A stretch of 22,803 nt of DNA from Candidatus Micrarchaeota archaeon CG_4_10_14_0_2_um_filter_60_11 (lineage in GTDB: Archaea; Micrarchaeota; Micrarchaeia; Norongarragalinales; Norongarragalinaceae), in NCBI GenBank assembly GCA_002792915.1, contig PFPF01000014.1, positions 1 to 22,803 of the forward strand, written 5' to 3'. Numbering within the stretch: the first letter of the stretch is position 1; every line of letters begins with the position of its first letter. Below the pieces are notes generated by a model that did not search any database, was not told where the DNA came from, and saw only the letters and a list, made by a program, of their open reading frames with translations. The position numbers and the translations under genes are program-made. Shown in pieces: positions 1 to 7,790 of the stretch.

Positions 1-199
1 TTACCCACCATCGCGAATTGCTGCCCCCGACTAGCCCGGACGCGGGTGAAAATCGGGCGGAAAACGGCCAAAAAAGCCCAAAAACAAGGTTTTTAAACAT
101 TTCTCGGCTTTAACTTAACGCAACTGGCCAGTGGTAAGAGTCGAGTTTTTATTGCCGCGCACGGGCTAGTCGGGGGCAGCAATTCGCGATGGTGGGTAA
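1..199. repeat. 38-bp perfect inverted repeat around the rpoH start
   Basis: Bases 1-38 are the exact reverse complement of bases 162-199; the match ends at position 39 against 161. The right arm includes the rpoH start codon (189-191) and its first codons. The left arm is cut by the window edge, so it may be longer. The arms enclose 123 bases that hold the likely rpoH promoter. An arm that begins exactly at base 1 and duplicates the start of the adjacent gene is most simply a fold-back join at a contig end, as produced by multiple displacement amplification or misassembly. A genuine genomic palindrome is possible but less likely. Confidence 0.9.
91..97 (+). promoter_or_regulatory. TATA box, probably for the rpoH-rpoB-rpoA operon
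   Basis: The A+T-rich element TTTTAAA stands in otherwise G+C-rich sequence 92 bases before the rpoH ATG. By archaeal spacing, transcription would start near 118-121 and give a leader of about 70 bases. A second candidate, TTTTTATT at 145-152, would give a leader of about 10-15 bases. The first box is followed by the block ATTTCTCGGCT, which recurs beside the thermosome promoter region. Confidence 0.45.
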
Positions 200-422
200 A
201 GGTTTCAAACACTTTTTGTTGCCGAGGGTGGAACTCGAGAAGAACCCCGAGGCAATCCTCAAGAAACTGAAGCTTGACTCTGTCAAGCGCCTGCCCCGCG
301 TGAAGGCGGAAGACCCGTCCCTCGAGGGCATCGAATGCAAGCCGGGCGACATGGTCCGCGTGGAGAACAAGAACCCGGTCACCGGCTTGAAGGAAGAATA
401 CTACCGTGTAGTCGTGGAGTGA
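189..422 (+). CDS. rpoH: DNA-directed RNA polymerase subunit H
   Basis: This 77-residue protein is archaeal RpoH, the counterpart of the C-terminal domain of eukaryotic Rpb5. It sits on the jaw of RNA polymerase and helps assembly and early open-complex formation. The family pattern is visible: an N-terminal H-x-LLPR-like stretch, the RLPRVKAEDP segment near residues 34-43, the KPGD turn near 52-55, and a YYRVVV end. The length is normal for archaea. It is the first gene of the polymerase operon, directly before rpoB'', which is the usual archaeal order. No strong Shine-Dalgarno is visible; the sequence before the ATG is G-rich. The start lies inside the right arm of the 38-bp inverted repeat. 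Confidence 0.95.
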   Translation: MVGKGFKHFLLPRVELEKNPEAILKKLKLDSVKRLPRVKAEDPSLEGIECKPGDMVRVENKNPVTGLKEEYYRVVVE

Positions 423-433
423 AACTGAAAATG
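420..433 (+). promoter_or_regulatory. Stop-start junction motif, rpoH to rpoB''
   Basis: The sequence TGAAACTGAAAATG runs from the rpoH stop codon to the rpoB'' start codon. A 13-of-14 match, TGAAATTGAAAATG, joins rpoB' to the membrane protein gene at 3697-3710. A GTGGAG stretch just before the rpoH stop could serve as ribosome binding site. The recurrence suggests a shared coupling arrangement; that role is inference. Confidence 0.5.
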
Positions 434-1894
434 TATTCCGAACTCACAAAGGAGTATTTGCGCTCTAACGGCCTGGTCAAGCAGCACATCCTCTCGTTCG
501 ACAATTTCGTCGACGGCGGAATGCAGAAAATCGTGGACGCCATCGGCGTCATCGAGCCGAACGTCGAGAACTACCAGATAAAGCTGGGAAAAATCCGCGT
601 GGAAAAGCCCACCGTGGTCGAGGCGGACGGCTCGCGCCACCCGCTCAACCCCATGGAGGCGCGCCAGCGCGGCCTGAGCTACTCGGCGCCGCTCTACCTG
701 GAAATGACCTGTATAATCAAGGGGGTCGACCGCAAGCCCGAGGACGTTTTCATCGGCGAGCTCCCCATCATGCTTAAGTCAAAACTCTGCTACCTGCACG
801 GCAAGACGCAGCAGGAACTCGTAGAAATGGGCGAGGACCCCATCGACTCCGGCGCGTACTTTATCATCAACGGCACCGAAAAAAGCCTGATGACGCTGGA
901 AGACCTGGCGCCCAACCGCATACTCGTGTCCCGCGAAAAGGACAAGGACGCGGTGCAGGCGAAAGTTTTCTCGACGCGCGCGGGCTTCCGCGGCCGCTGC
1001 ACGGTGGACAGGAACAACGAGGGAAAGCTGGGCGTGACGCTCCCGTCTTACAACCGCCCGCTGGAAATGATGATGATTCTCCGCGCGCTCGGCGTGTCAA
1101 GCGACGAGCGCATCCTCGAGGCGTTCGCGGAAGAAAAGGAGGTCCGCAACGACATTTTGCTTAACCTCGAGCTGGACGAATCCAAGAACAAGCCGAACGC
1201 GCTCGAAATAATCGGCAAGCGCGCGGCGCCGGGCCAGCCGCTCGACTACCAAATCAAGCGCGCCGAACTCCTGGTGGACCGCTACCTGCTGCCCCACATC
1301 GGCGTGGACCCCAAGGACCGCATCGCGAAGGCTTACTACCTGTGCCGCATGGCCGAGCGCTCGATACTCGTCGCGGCAAAGAAGCGCGGCGTCGAGGACA
1401 AGGACCACTACGCGAACAAGCGCATGAAAATCGGCGGCAAGCTCATGGAAGAGCTGTTCCGCCAGGCGTTCCAATTCTTCGTGAAGGACGTGGCGTACCA
1501 GACCGAGCGCGCCAACGTGCGCGGCCGCCGCATGAGCCTCTTCGCCATCGTGCGCCCGGACGCGCTCACGGACCGCATCAAGTATTCAATGGCGACCGGC
1601 ACGTGGGTCGGCGGCCACACGGGCGTCTGCCAGGTGCTTGACCGCTACAACCACACTTCCGCAATCTCGTTCATCAGGCGCGTGACTTCGCCGCTGGCGA
1701 AGAAGCACCCGCACTACAAGGCGCGCGACTTGCACGGCACGCACTGGGGGCGCCTGGACCCCAACGAAACCCCGGAAGGCCCGAACTGCGGCCTCATCCG
1801 CAACATGGCCCTCTTCGCGGAAGTCACCACGGGCGACGACGAGGCGAAGATGGAGCGCGAAATCAAGAAGATGGGGGTTTCGATGAACTTATGA
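431..1894 (+). CDS. rpoB2: DNA-directed RNA polymerase subunit B''
   Basis: This 487-residue protein is the N-terminal half of the second-largest RNA polymerase subunit, corresponding to the protrusion, lobe and fork regions of Rpb2. Visible family sequence includes the fork-region string ending in NETPEGPNCGLI near the C-terminus, the THWGRLDP segment before it, and an N-terminal region matching archaeal RpoB''. The ATG at 431 was chosen because residues before it (the frame is open from 335) lie inside rpoH and do not resemble the family. Its stop overlaps the rpoB' start as ATGA. A split B subunit is typical of many euryarchaeal lineages, and the break here is at the usual site, just after the NETPEGPNCGLI region. 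Confidence 0.95.
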   Translation: MYSELTKEYLRSNGLVKQHILSFDNFVDGGMQKIVDAIGVIEPNVENYQIKLGKIRVEKPTVVEADGSRHPLNPMEARQRGLSYSAPLYLEMTCIIKGVDRKPEDVFIGELPIMLKSKLCYLHGKTQQELVEMGEDPIDSGAYFIINGTEKSLMTLEDLAPNRILVSREKDKDAVQAKVFSTRAGFRGRCTVDRNNEGKLGVTLPSYNRPLEMMMILRALGVSSDERILEAFAEEKEVRNDILLNLELDESKNKPNALEIIGKRAAPGQPLDYQIKRAELLVDRYLLPHIGVDPKDRIAKAYYLCRMAERSILVAAKKRGVEDKDHYANKRMKIGGKLMEELFRQAFQFFVKDVAYQTERANVRGRRMSLFAIVRPDALTDRIKYSMATGTWVGGHTGVCQVLDRYNHTSAISFIRRVTSPLAKKHPHYKARDLHGTHWGRLDPNETPEGPNCGLIRNMALFAEVTTGDDEAKMEREIKKMGVSMNL

Positions 1895-3699
1895 AATCAA
1901 GCGTCTTCCTGAACGGCCGCTTCATCGGCTTCCACGACAAGGGCGAAAAGCTCGCGGGCGAGATACGCGACCGCAGGCGCAAGGGCGAAATTTCGCGCCA
2001 GTCCAACGTCGCATTCTACAAGCGCACGAACGAGGTCTTCATCAACACGGACGAGGGCCGTGCCGTGCGCCCCCTCATAGTCGTGAAAAACGGCAAGAGC
2101 CTGTACACCGAAGAGCACGCGGGACGCGTGCGCAAGAACGAGTTGCAGTGGAACGAGCTCGCCGAAAAGGGAATAGTCGAATATCTGGACGCGGAAGAAG
2201 AGGAGAACGCCTACATCGCAATCGACGAGGACCACCTGGACGAAAGGCGAACGCACCTCGAAATCGACCCGAACAGCATGCTCGGCTACGCGTCCGCGCA
2301 AATCCCGTTTCCCGAATACAACATGGCGCCCCGCGTGCTCATGGCATCCCAGCACACCAAGCAGAGCCTCGGGCTTTACGCCGCCAACTACAACCTCCGC
2401 ACGGACACGCGCGCGCACCTGCTCTTCTATCCGCAGGCGCCGCTGGTCCAAACCGAGGTTTACAGCATGTGCGACAACGAGCGCCGCGCGAGCGGCGAGA
2501 ACTTCGTGGTCGCCGTGCTCACCTACCAGGGCTTCAACACCAACGACGCGATCGTGGTCAACCGCTCGGCAATCGAGCGCGCGCTCGCAAGGAGCGCGTT
2601 CTTCCGCACCTATTCCGCCGAAGAACGCAGGTATCCGGGCGGGCAATGCGACAAGTTCGGCGTGCCCGAACCCTTCGTGCAGAACTATTTGGGCGAAGAG
2701 GCCTACGTGCAACTGGACGAGGACGGGGTCATCAACCCCGAAACCACGGTGGACAAGAACTCGGTCCTCGTCGGAAAAACCTCGCCTCCCCGCTTCCTCA
2801 AGGAAATCAGCGCGCTCGACGCGGACATCGAGAAGCGCCGCGAGTCCAGCGTGACTAGCCGCTCGAACGAGAACGGCGTGGTCGACGCGGTGATGCTCAG
2901 CAAGACCACGGGCGGGAACAAGCTGCTCAAGGTCCGCGTGCGCAAGACGAACGTGCCCGAAATCGGGGACAAGTTCGCCTCGCGCTTCGGCCAGAAGGGA
3001 GTTATTTCGCTCGTAGTCCCCCAGCACGACATGCCGTTCACGAAAGACGGCGTAGTGCCGGACCTCATAATCAACCCCCACGCAATCCCCGGCCGTATGA
3101 CCGCGGGCCACCTGCTCGAGATGTTGGGAGGCAAGGCAGCTGCGGAGACGGGAAAAATCAAGGACGGCACCGCGTTCAGCGGCGACGACCAGGAAGACTT
3201 TGAAGCCGAATTGGCAAAGCGCGGCTTCCACCCGACCGGCGAGGAAGTGCTTTACGACGCGAAGACGGGAATGCGCCTGCACGCGCGCGTCTTCATGGGC
3301 GTCATCTACTACCAGAGGCTGCACCACCTGGTCAGCCTCAAGATGCACGCGCGCTCGCGCGGCCCCGTGCAGATGCTCACGCACCAGCCCACGGAAGGCA
3401 GGGCGCGCGAAGGCGGCCTGCGCCTGGGAGAGATGGAGCGCGACTGCTTCATCGGCTTCGGCGCGGCTTCGCTGCTCAAGGAGCGCATGATAGACTCGAG
3501 CGACAAGACCATCGAGCTCGTGTGCAACGAGTGCGGAATGATTTGCATGTACGACCGCCTCAAGAACAGGCGCCGCTGCTCGTTCTGCGAATCCAACGAC
3601 ATCCACGAAGTCGAGATGAGCTACGCGTTCAAGCTGCTCCTCGACGAGATGGCGTCCATCGGCATCTACCCGAGGCTGAACCTGAAGAACAAGGGCTGA
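1891..3699 (+). CDS. rpoB1: DNA-directed RNA polymerase subunit B'
   Basis: This 602-residue protein is the C-terminal half of the second-largest RNA polymerase subunit (hybrid-binding, wall, anchor and clamp regions). It begins with the usual B' string VFLNGRFIG and carries KFASRFGQKG, then PDLIINPHAIPGRMT, then GRAREGGLRLGEMERDC, all hallmark Rpb2 segments near the active centre. A C-terminal zinc site is visible as C545, C548, C563 and C566. The length is normal for archaeal B'. It starts inside the rpoB'' stop codon (ATGA overlap), so the two halves are translationally coupled. It is followed after an 8-base gap by a membrane protein gene rather than directly by rpoA, which is unusual. 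Confidence 0.95.
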   Translation: MKSSVFLNGRFIGFHDKGEKLAGEIRDRRRKGEISRQSNVAFYKRTNEVFINTDEGRAVRPLIVVKNGKSLYTEEHAGRVRKNELQWNELAEKGIVEYLDAEEEENAYIAIDEDHLDERRTHLEIDPNSMLGYASAQIPFPEYNMAPRVLMASQHTKQSLGLYAANYNLRTDTRAHLLFYPQAPLVQTEVYSMCDNERRASGENFVVAVLTYQGFNTNDAIVVNRSAIERALARSAFFRTYSAEERRYPGGQCDKFGVPEPFVQNYLGEEAYVQLDEDGVINPETTVDKNSVLVGKTSPPRFLKEISALDADIEKRRESSVTSRSNENGVVDAVMLSKTTGGNKLLKVRVRKTNVPEIGDKFASRFGQKGVISLVVPQHDMPFTKDGVVPDLIINPHAIPGRMTAGHLLEMLGGKAAAETGKIKDGTAFSGDDQEDFEAELAKRGFHPTGEEVLYDAKTGMRLHARVFMGVIYYQRLHHLVSLKMHARSRGPVQMLTHQPTEGRAREGGLRLGEMERDCFIGFGAASLLKERMIDSSDKTIELVCNECGMICMYDRLKNRRRCSFCESNDIHEVEMSYAFKLLLDEMASIGIYPRLNLKNKG

Positions 3700-3707
3700 A
3701 ATTGAAA

Positions 3708-4277
3708 ATGCGTCAAGAAAGGAAACCGCTGCAGGATGCGCCGCGCCGCTTTGGCAGCGGCGCTCGGAACAACCGCATAGGTCACGGCGCTCCCATCAGC
3801 CACTCGCACGCCGCAGCCAGCCACGCGGGCACGCGCCTCGTGGTTTCAACCGCGGGGCTGCTGTTCCTCACGCAAGTCGTGCTGACCTACTCGTTCGCGC
3901 TCACGGGCCTGATGGGCGTCTTCGTCACGCTCGGCCCGCGCGTTGAGACGCTTTACAACCTGGTTTTCTTCGCGGTGCTCGCAATCGCGGGATGGCTGCT
4001 CACGCAAAAGCTGCGCAGAATGGCGCACCGCTCCAGGCTGTCGTCCACGCTCGTGGCCGCGGTCGCCTGCGCGCTCGTGCTCTCAGTATTTGACCTGCTG
4101 TTGCCCGCAATCTACTCGCTCGTCCCGCTCTCGCCGGGCGCTGCGGCTGCGAACCTCGCGGCGATTTACGCCGACGCCAACTTTTACGTTTCCTACCTCG
4201 CTTACGGCACGGCGTGGTCCTGCGCATTCCTGTTAATCGGTTCGCTTGCGAACTTCCTCCTGGTGAAAAAAGAATGA
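3708..4277 (+). CDS. Four-helix membrane protein within the RNA polymerase operon
   Basis: This 189-residue protein is not recognised. Its first 42 residues are polar, basic and His/Ala-rich, and therefore probably cytosolic. Four hydrophobic segments follow, near residues 45-75, 80-100, 112-138 and 160-185, with charged loops rich in Arg between the second and third. There is no signal peptidase site or catalytic motif that I can name. The ATG at 3708 was chosen because it lies 8 bases after the rpoB' stop in the same stop-start motif that joins rpoH to rpoB''; upstream residues in this frame are a shadow of rpoB'. Its stop codon overlaps the rpoA start as ATGA. It is therefore an integral operon member by position. 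A DedA-, DUF- or transporter-like role cannot be supported from sequence alone. Confidence 0.8.
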   Translation: MRQERKPLQDAPRRFGSGARNNRIGHGAPISHSHAAASHAGTRLVVSTAGLLFLTQVVLTYSFALTGLMGVFVTLGPRVETLYNLVFFAVLAIAGWLLTQKLRRMAHRSRLSSTLVAAVACALVLSVFDLLLPAIYSLVPLSPGAAAANLAAIYADANFYVSYLAYGTAWSCAFLLIGSLANFLLVKKE

Positions 4278-7200
4278 AAGCCATAGAATCCATAAGCTTC
4301 TCGCTTCTCTCGCCGGAACAAATCCGCAAGATGAGCGCGGTCAAGGTCACCGTGCCCGACACTTACGACGAGGACGGCTACCCGATTTCCGGCGGCCTCG
4401 CGGACCAGCGCCTCGGCGTCATCGACCCGGGCCTCAAGTGCCGCACCTGCGGGAACCGCATGAAGGACTGCCCCGGGCATTCGGGCCACATCGAGCTCGT
4501 GCGCCCGGTAGTTCACGCCGGATTCGGAAAAATCATCTATCACTTGTTAAAGGCGACTTGCCGCAAGTGCGGCCGCATATTGAGCGACAAGAACACCGAA
4601 ACCAAGACCGCGCAAACCAAGGCCTGCCCCCACTGCGGGGAAGAGCAAATCAAGGTCAAATTCATCAAGCCGACCACCTATTACGAGGACAAGACCAAGC
4701 TGCTGCCCAACGAAATCCGCGAGCGCCTCGAACGCATACCCGACTCGGATGCGAAAAGGCTGGGCGTGAAAATCCGCCCGGAAAACATGGTTCTCACCGT
4801 GCTGATAGTCGCGCCGGTAACCGTGCGCCCCTCAATCACGCTCGAAACCGGCGAACGCTCGGAGGACGACTTGACGCACAAGCTAGTGGATATCCTCCGC
4901 ATCAACCAGCGCCTCGAGGAAAACGTGGACGCGGGAGCGCCCCAGCTCATCATAGAGGACCTGTGGGAGCTGCTGCAATACCACATTACGACTTACTTCG
5001 ACAACGAGACTTCGGGAGTGCCGCCCGCGCGCCACCGCTCGGGCCGCCAGCTCAAGACGCTCTTCCAGCGCCTCAAGGGCAAGGAGGGCCGCTTCCGCTA
5101 CAACCTGTCGGGCAAGCGCGTGAACTTCAGCGCGCGCACGGTCATTTCGCCCGACCCCACCATGGGAATCAACCAGCTGGGCGTGCCCGAAGAGATGGCC
5201 AGCGAGCTCACGCTGCCCGTGAACGTCACCAGCTGGAACAAGGAGCACGTCAAGGACTTCATCAAGGCGCACCCGACCAAGATTAACTACGTAATCCGCA
5301 CGGACGGCCGCAGGAAGAAGCTGACCGCCGCAAACATGGAGGAAGTCCTCGCGGAAATCGACGCGGGCTACCGCATCGAGCGCCAGCTGGCTGATGGAGA
5401 TCTGGTGATATTCAACCGCCAGCCTTCGCTGCACCGCATGAGCATGATGTGCCACGAAGTCAAGGTCCTGCCCGGAAAGACGCTGCGCTTCAACATTTGC
5501 GACTGCCCGCCGTACAACGCGGACTTCGACGGGGACGAAATGAACATTCACGTGCCCCAGAACGAGGAGGCGCAAAGCGAGGCCGAAATACTCATGAAGG
5601 TCGAGAACCAGATTCTCTCGCCCCGCGACGGCCATCCAATCATCTCGCTCCAGCTCGACCAGGTGACTGGTGCGTATCTTTTGACGCAGGAGGACACAAT
5701 CGTCAGCAAGGAAGAGGCGTTCGACATTCTCGACTTCGCCGGCGTCTTGCCGCGCGACGACCTCAAGAACAGCGTAAAGGGCGCGGAACTGTACTCGCAA
5801 TTCCTACCCGAAGGGCTCAACGTCACGATCGAAGGAAAGCGCGGCGAAGTCCGCATCAAGAACGGGCGGCTGGCATCCGGCGTGGTGGACGGCCGCGCAG
5901 ACCACGAGATAACCAGGCAGATATTCCTACAGCTCGGCGCAAAGGCCGCGCGCGACTACATCGACACCGCCTCCAAGGCCACGTCGCGCTTCATGACGCT
6001 TTACGGCTTCTCGCTGAGCCTGGACGACTACGAGCTATCCGAAGCCGCGGAACAGGAAGTCCGCGAAGTCTACAAGGAAGGCAGGCGCGAGCTCAACATC
6101 CTCATCAAGAAGCTGCGCGCCCGCCAGCTCGAACAGCTCCCGGGCAAAACCATGCGCGAAACCTTCGAGGAGAAGACCATGGCGCTCCTGGAAAACGTGC
6201 GCTACCGCACCTGGAAGGTGGTCAGCGAAAAGCTCAACTACTCGCAAGTCTCGGTTTCGCCCGGCAACGCGATAAAGCACAACGCCGCCATTTTGATGGC
6301 GGACTCGGGCGGCCGCGGCAAGCCGATTAACGTCACGCAAATGTGCGGGCTCGTGGGCCAGCAGGCGGTGCGCGGCAAGCGCCCCAGCAGCGGCTACAAG
6401 CGCCGCATCCTGCCGCACTTCGCGCCCGGCAACCTGGGCGACCAGGAACGCGGGTTCGTGCGCCACGGCTTCAAGCAGGGCCTCACTCCGTTCGAATACT
6501 TCTTCCACGCCGCGGGAGGGCGCGACTCCGTCGTGGACAAGGGCGTCAACCCCGCGAAGACGGGTTACATGCAGCGCCGCCTCGTAAACGCGCTGCTGGA
6601 CTACGTGGTGCGCGAGGACAACAGCGTGCGCGACGCGGAAGGCAACCTCATCCAGCTAGATTACAACCAGGGCCAGCACACGGCGGGCACGGGGCCCATC
6701 GCGGCGGGAGAGCCCGTCGGGGTAATCGCCGCGCAAAGCATCGGCGAGCCCGGCACCCAAATGACGCTCCGCACCTTCCACTACGCGGGCGTAGCCTCGC
6801 TCGCGCAGCTGGGCTTCACGCGCCTAGTGGAAATCGTGGACGCCCGCAAAACGCCCAAGAAGGCGGTCATGGAAATCCACCTCAAGAAGGCGTACAACGA
6901 ATGGGACAAGGCCAAGAAGGTCGCCGCGTCCATAGAAGAGATAACGCTCGAAAAAGTCGCATCCATAAACGAGGACTTCGACCGCAAATTCGTCGCCATC
7001 GAGCTCAACCGCGAGGCGCTCAGGAACCGCGGGCTCACGGAATCGGAAGTGACCAAGCACATCGAGGCAATCCACCCCGAATACAAGAAGGACGGCAACA
7101 TGATTACCATCCGCTCCAAGAAGGATTCGCTGCGCAACATCCGCAAGATGACGAACCAGCTCAAGAGCACGCACCTCAAGGGCATTCCGGGCATAAGGCG

Positions 7201-7672
7201 CGCCATTTTGGTGGAAAAGAGGGGCTCGGGCGACATCACGATTGCGACGGACGGCTCGAACATGGAGGAAGTCTTCAAGCTGCCCGAAGTCGACGTTGAA
7301 AACACCGTGACGAACGACACCGCGGAAATATCGCGCGTGCTCGGCATCGACGCGGCGCGCAACTCCATCATACTCGAAATCCACAAGGTCATGGAAGCCC
7401 AGAAAATCGACGTGAACCCCGCCCACTTGGCGCTCATCGCGGACGCAATGACCTGCCGCGGCGACATCCAGAGCGTCGGACGCCACGGCTTGGCGGGAAC
7501 AAAGGGCTCGATACTCGCCCGCGCGGCCTTCGAGGAAACCGAAAAGCACCTCGTGAACGCGTGCGCGCGCGAGGAGTCCGACAAGCTCACGGGAATCACC
7601 GAGAACATCATCATCGGCCAGACGATTCCCTGCGGCACCGGCACCGTCAAGCTCGAAATGGAACTCGACTAG
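4274..7672 (+). CDS. rpoA: DNA-directed RNA polymerase subunit A, A' and A'' in one chain
   Basis: This 1132-residue protein is the catalytic largest subunit. N-terminal zinc sites are C56, C59, C66, H69 and C96, C99, C118, C121. The catalytic loop NADFDGD spans residues 415-421, with magnesium-binding Asp417, Asp419 and Asp421. The bridge-helix region runs from about 737 to 770, and the trigger loop TQMTLRTFHYAG lies near 828-839. Most archaea encode A' and A'' separately, and thaumarchaeal lineages are known to have an unsplit gene; here the frame is continuous. The chain is shorter than A' plus A'' (roughly 1250-1300 residues): the clamp insertion between the second pair of cysteine motifs is short, and only about 13 residues separate the A'-type GNLIQLDYN segment from the A''-type GEPVGVIAAQS segment. 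The bridge region reads GGRDSVVD instead of the usual GGREGLVD. It overlaps the membrane protein gene by ATGA. Confidence 0.95.
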   Translation: MKAIESISFSLLSPEQIRKMSAVKVTVPDTYDEDGYPISGGLADQRLGVIDPGLKCRTCGNRMKDCPGHSGHIELVRPVVHAGFGKIIYHLLKATCRKCGRILSDKNTETKTAQTKACPHCGEEQIKVKFIKPTTYYEDKTKLLPNEIRERLERIPDSDAKRLGVKIRPENMVLTVLIVAPVTVRPSITLETGERSEDDLTHKLVDILRINQRLEENVDAGAPQLIIEDLWELLQYHITTYFDNETSGVPPARHRSGRQLKTLFQRLKGKEGRFRYNLSGKRVNFSARTVISPDPTMGINQLGVPEEMASELTLPVNVTSWNKEHVKDFIKAHPTKINYVIRTDGRRKKLTAANMEEVLAEIDAGYRIERQLADGDLVIFNRQPSLHRMSMMCHEVKVLPGKTLRFNICDCPPYNADFDGDEMNIHVPQNEEAQSEAEILMKVENQILSPRDGHPIISLQLDQVTGAYLLTQEDTIVSKEEAFDILDFAGVLPRDDLKNSVKGAELYSQFLPEGLNVTIEGKRGEVRIKNGRLASGVVDGRADHEITRQIFLQLGAKAARDYIDTASKATSRFMTLYGFSLSLDDYELSEAAEQEVREVYKEGRRELNILIKKLRARQLEQLPGKTMRETFEEKTMALLENVRYRTWKVVSEKLNYSQVSVSPGNAIKHNAAILMADSGGRGKPINVTQMCGLVGQQAVRGKRPSSGYKRRILPHFAPGNLGDQERGFVRHGFKQGLTPFEYFFHAAGGRDSVVDKGVNPAKTGYMQRRLVNALLDYVVREDNSVRDAEGNLIQLDYNQGQHTAGTGPIAAGEPVGVIAAQSIGEPGTQMTLRTFHYAGVASLAQLGFTRLVEIVDARKTPKKAVMEIHLKKAYNEWDKAKKVAASIEEITLEKVASINEDFDRKFVAIELNREALRNRGLTESEVTKHIEAIHPEYKKDGNMITIRSKKDSLRNIRKMTNQLKSTHLKGIPGIRRAILVEKRGSGDITIATDGSNMEEVFKLPEVDVENTVTNDTAEISRVLGIDAARNSIILEIHKVMEAQKIDVNPAHLALIADAMTCRGDIQSVGRHGLAGTKGSILARAAFEETEKHLVNACAREESDKLTGITENIIIGQTIPCGTGTVKLEMELD

Positions 7673-7790
7673 CAAGCGGCTTCCGGACAAAAACAAACAA
7701 GAGTTTAGCCGCAGGCTCGCGCCGGATAACGGCAAGCAGCCGCGGTTGCTGCGCTAACCGCCTCAAAAACAAAAAATCAGGAATTAACGC
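7673..7790. other. Convergent intergenic spacer after rpoA
   Basis: This 118-base spacer separates the ends of rpoA (+) and the SecB-like gene (-). It holds a short G+C-rich hairpin around 7730-7752 and an A-rich stretch. No gene is seen. The genes that usually follow archaeal rpoA (L30e, nusA, rpsL, rpsG) are absent. Confidence 0.6.
7765..7776 (-). terminator. Oligo-T terminator of the SecB-like gene
   Basis: Read on the minus strand, TTTTTTGTTTTT lies 15 bases after the stop codon at 7791-7793. Short T-runs are the usual archaeal intrinsic termination signal. Confidence 0.5.

Noticed and set aside
335..430. Upstream start for rpoB''
   Set aside because: The first 32 codons lie within rpoH and are unlike the family; the ATG at 431 gives the normal N-terminus.
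1897..3606. 569-codon open frame on the minus strand opposite rpoB'
   Set aside because: It is antisense to a well-supported rpoB', has Val/Ala/Arg-rich composition typical of the complement of G+C-rich coding sequence, and no promoter or motif.
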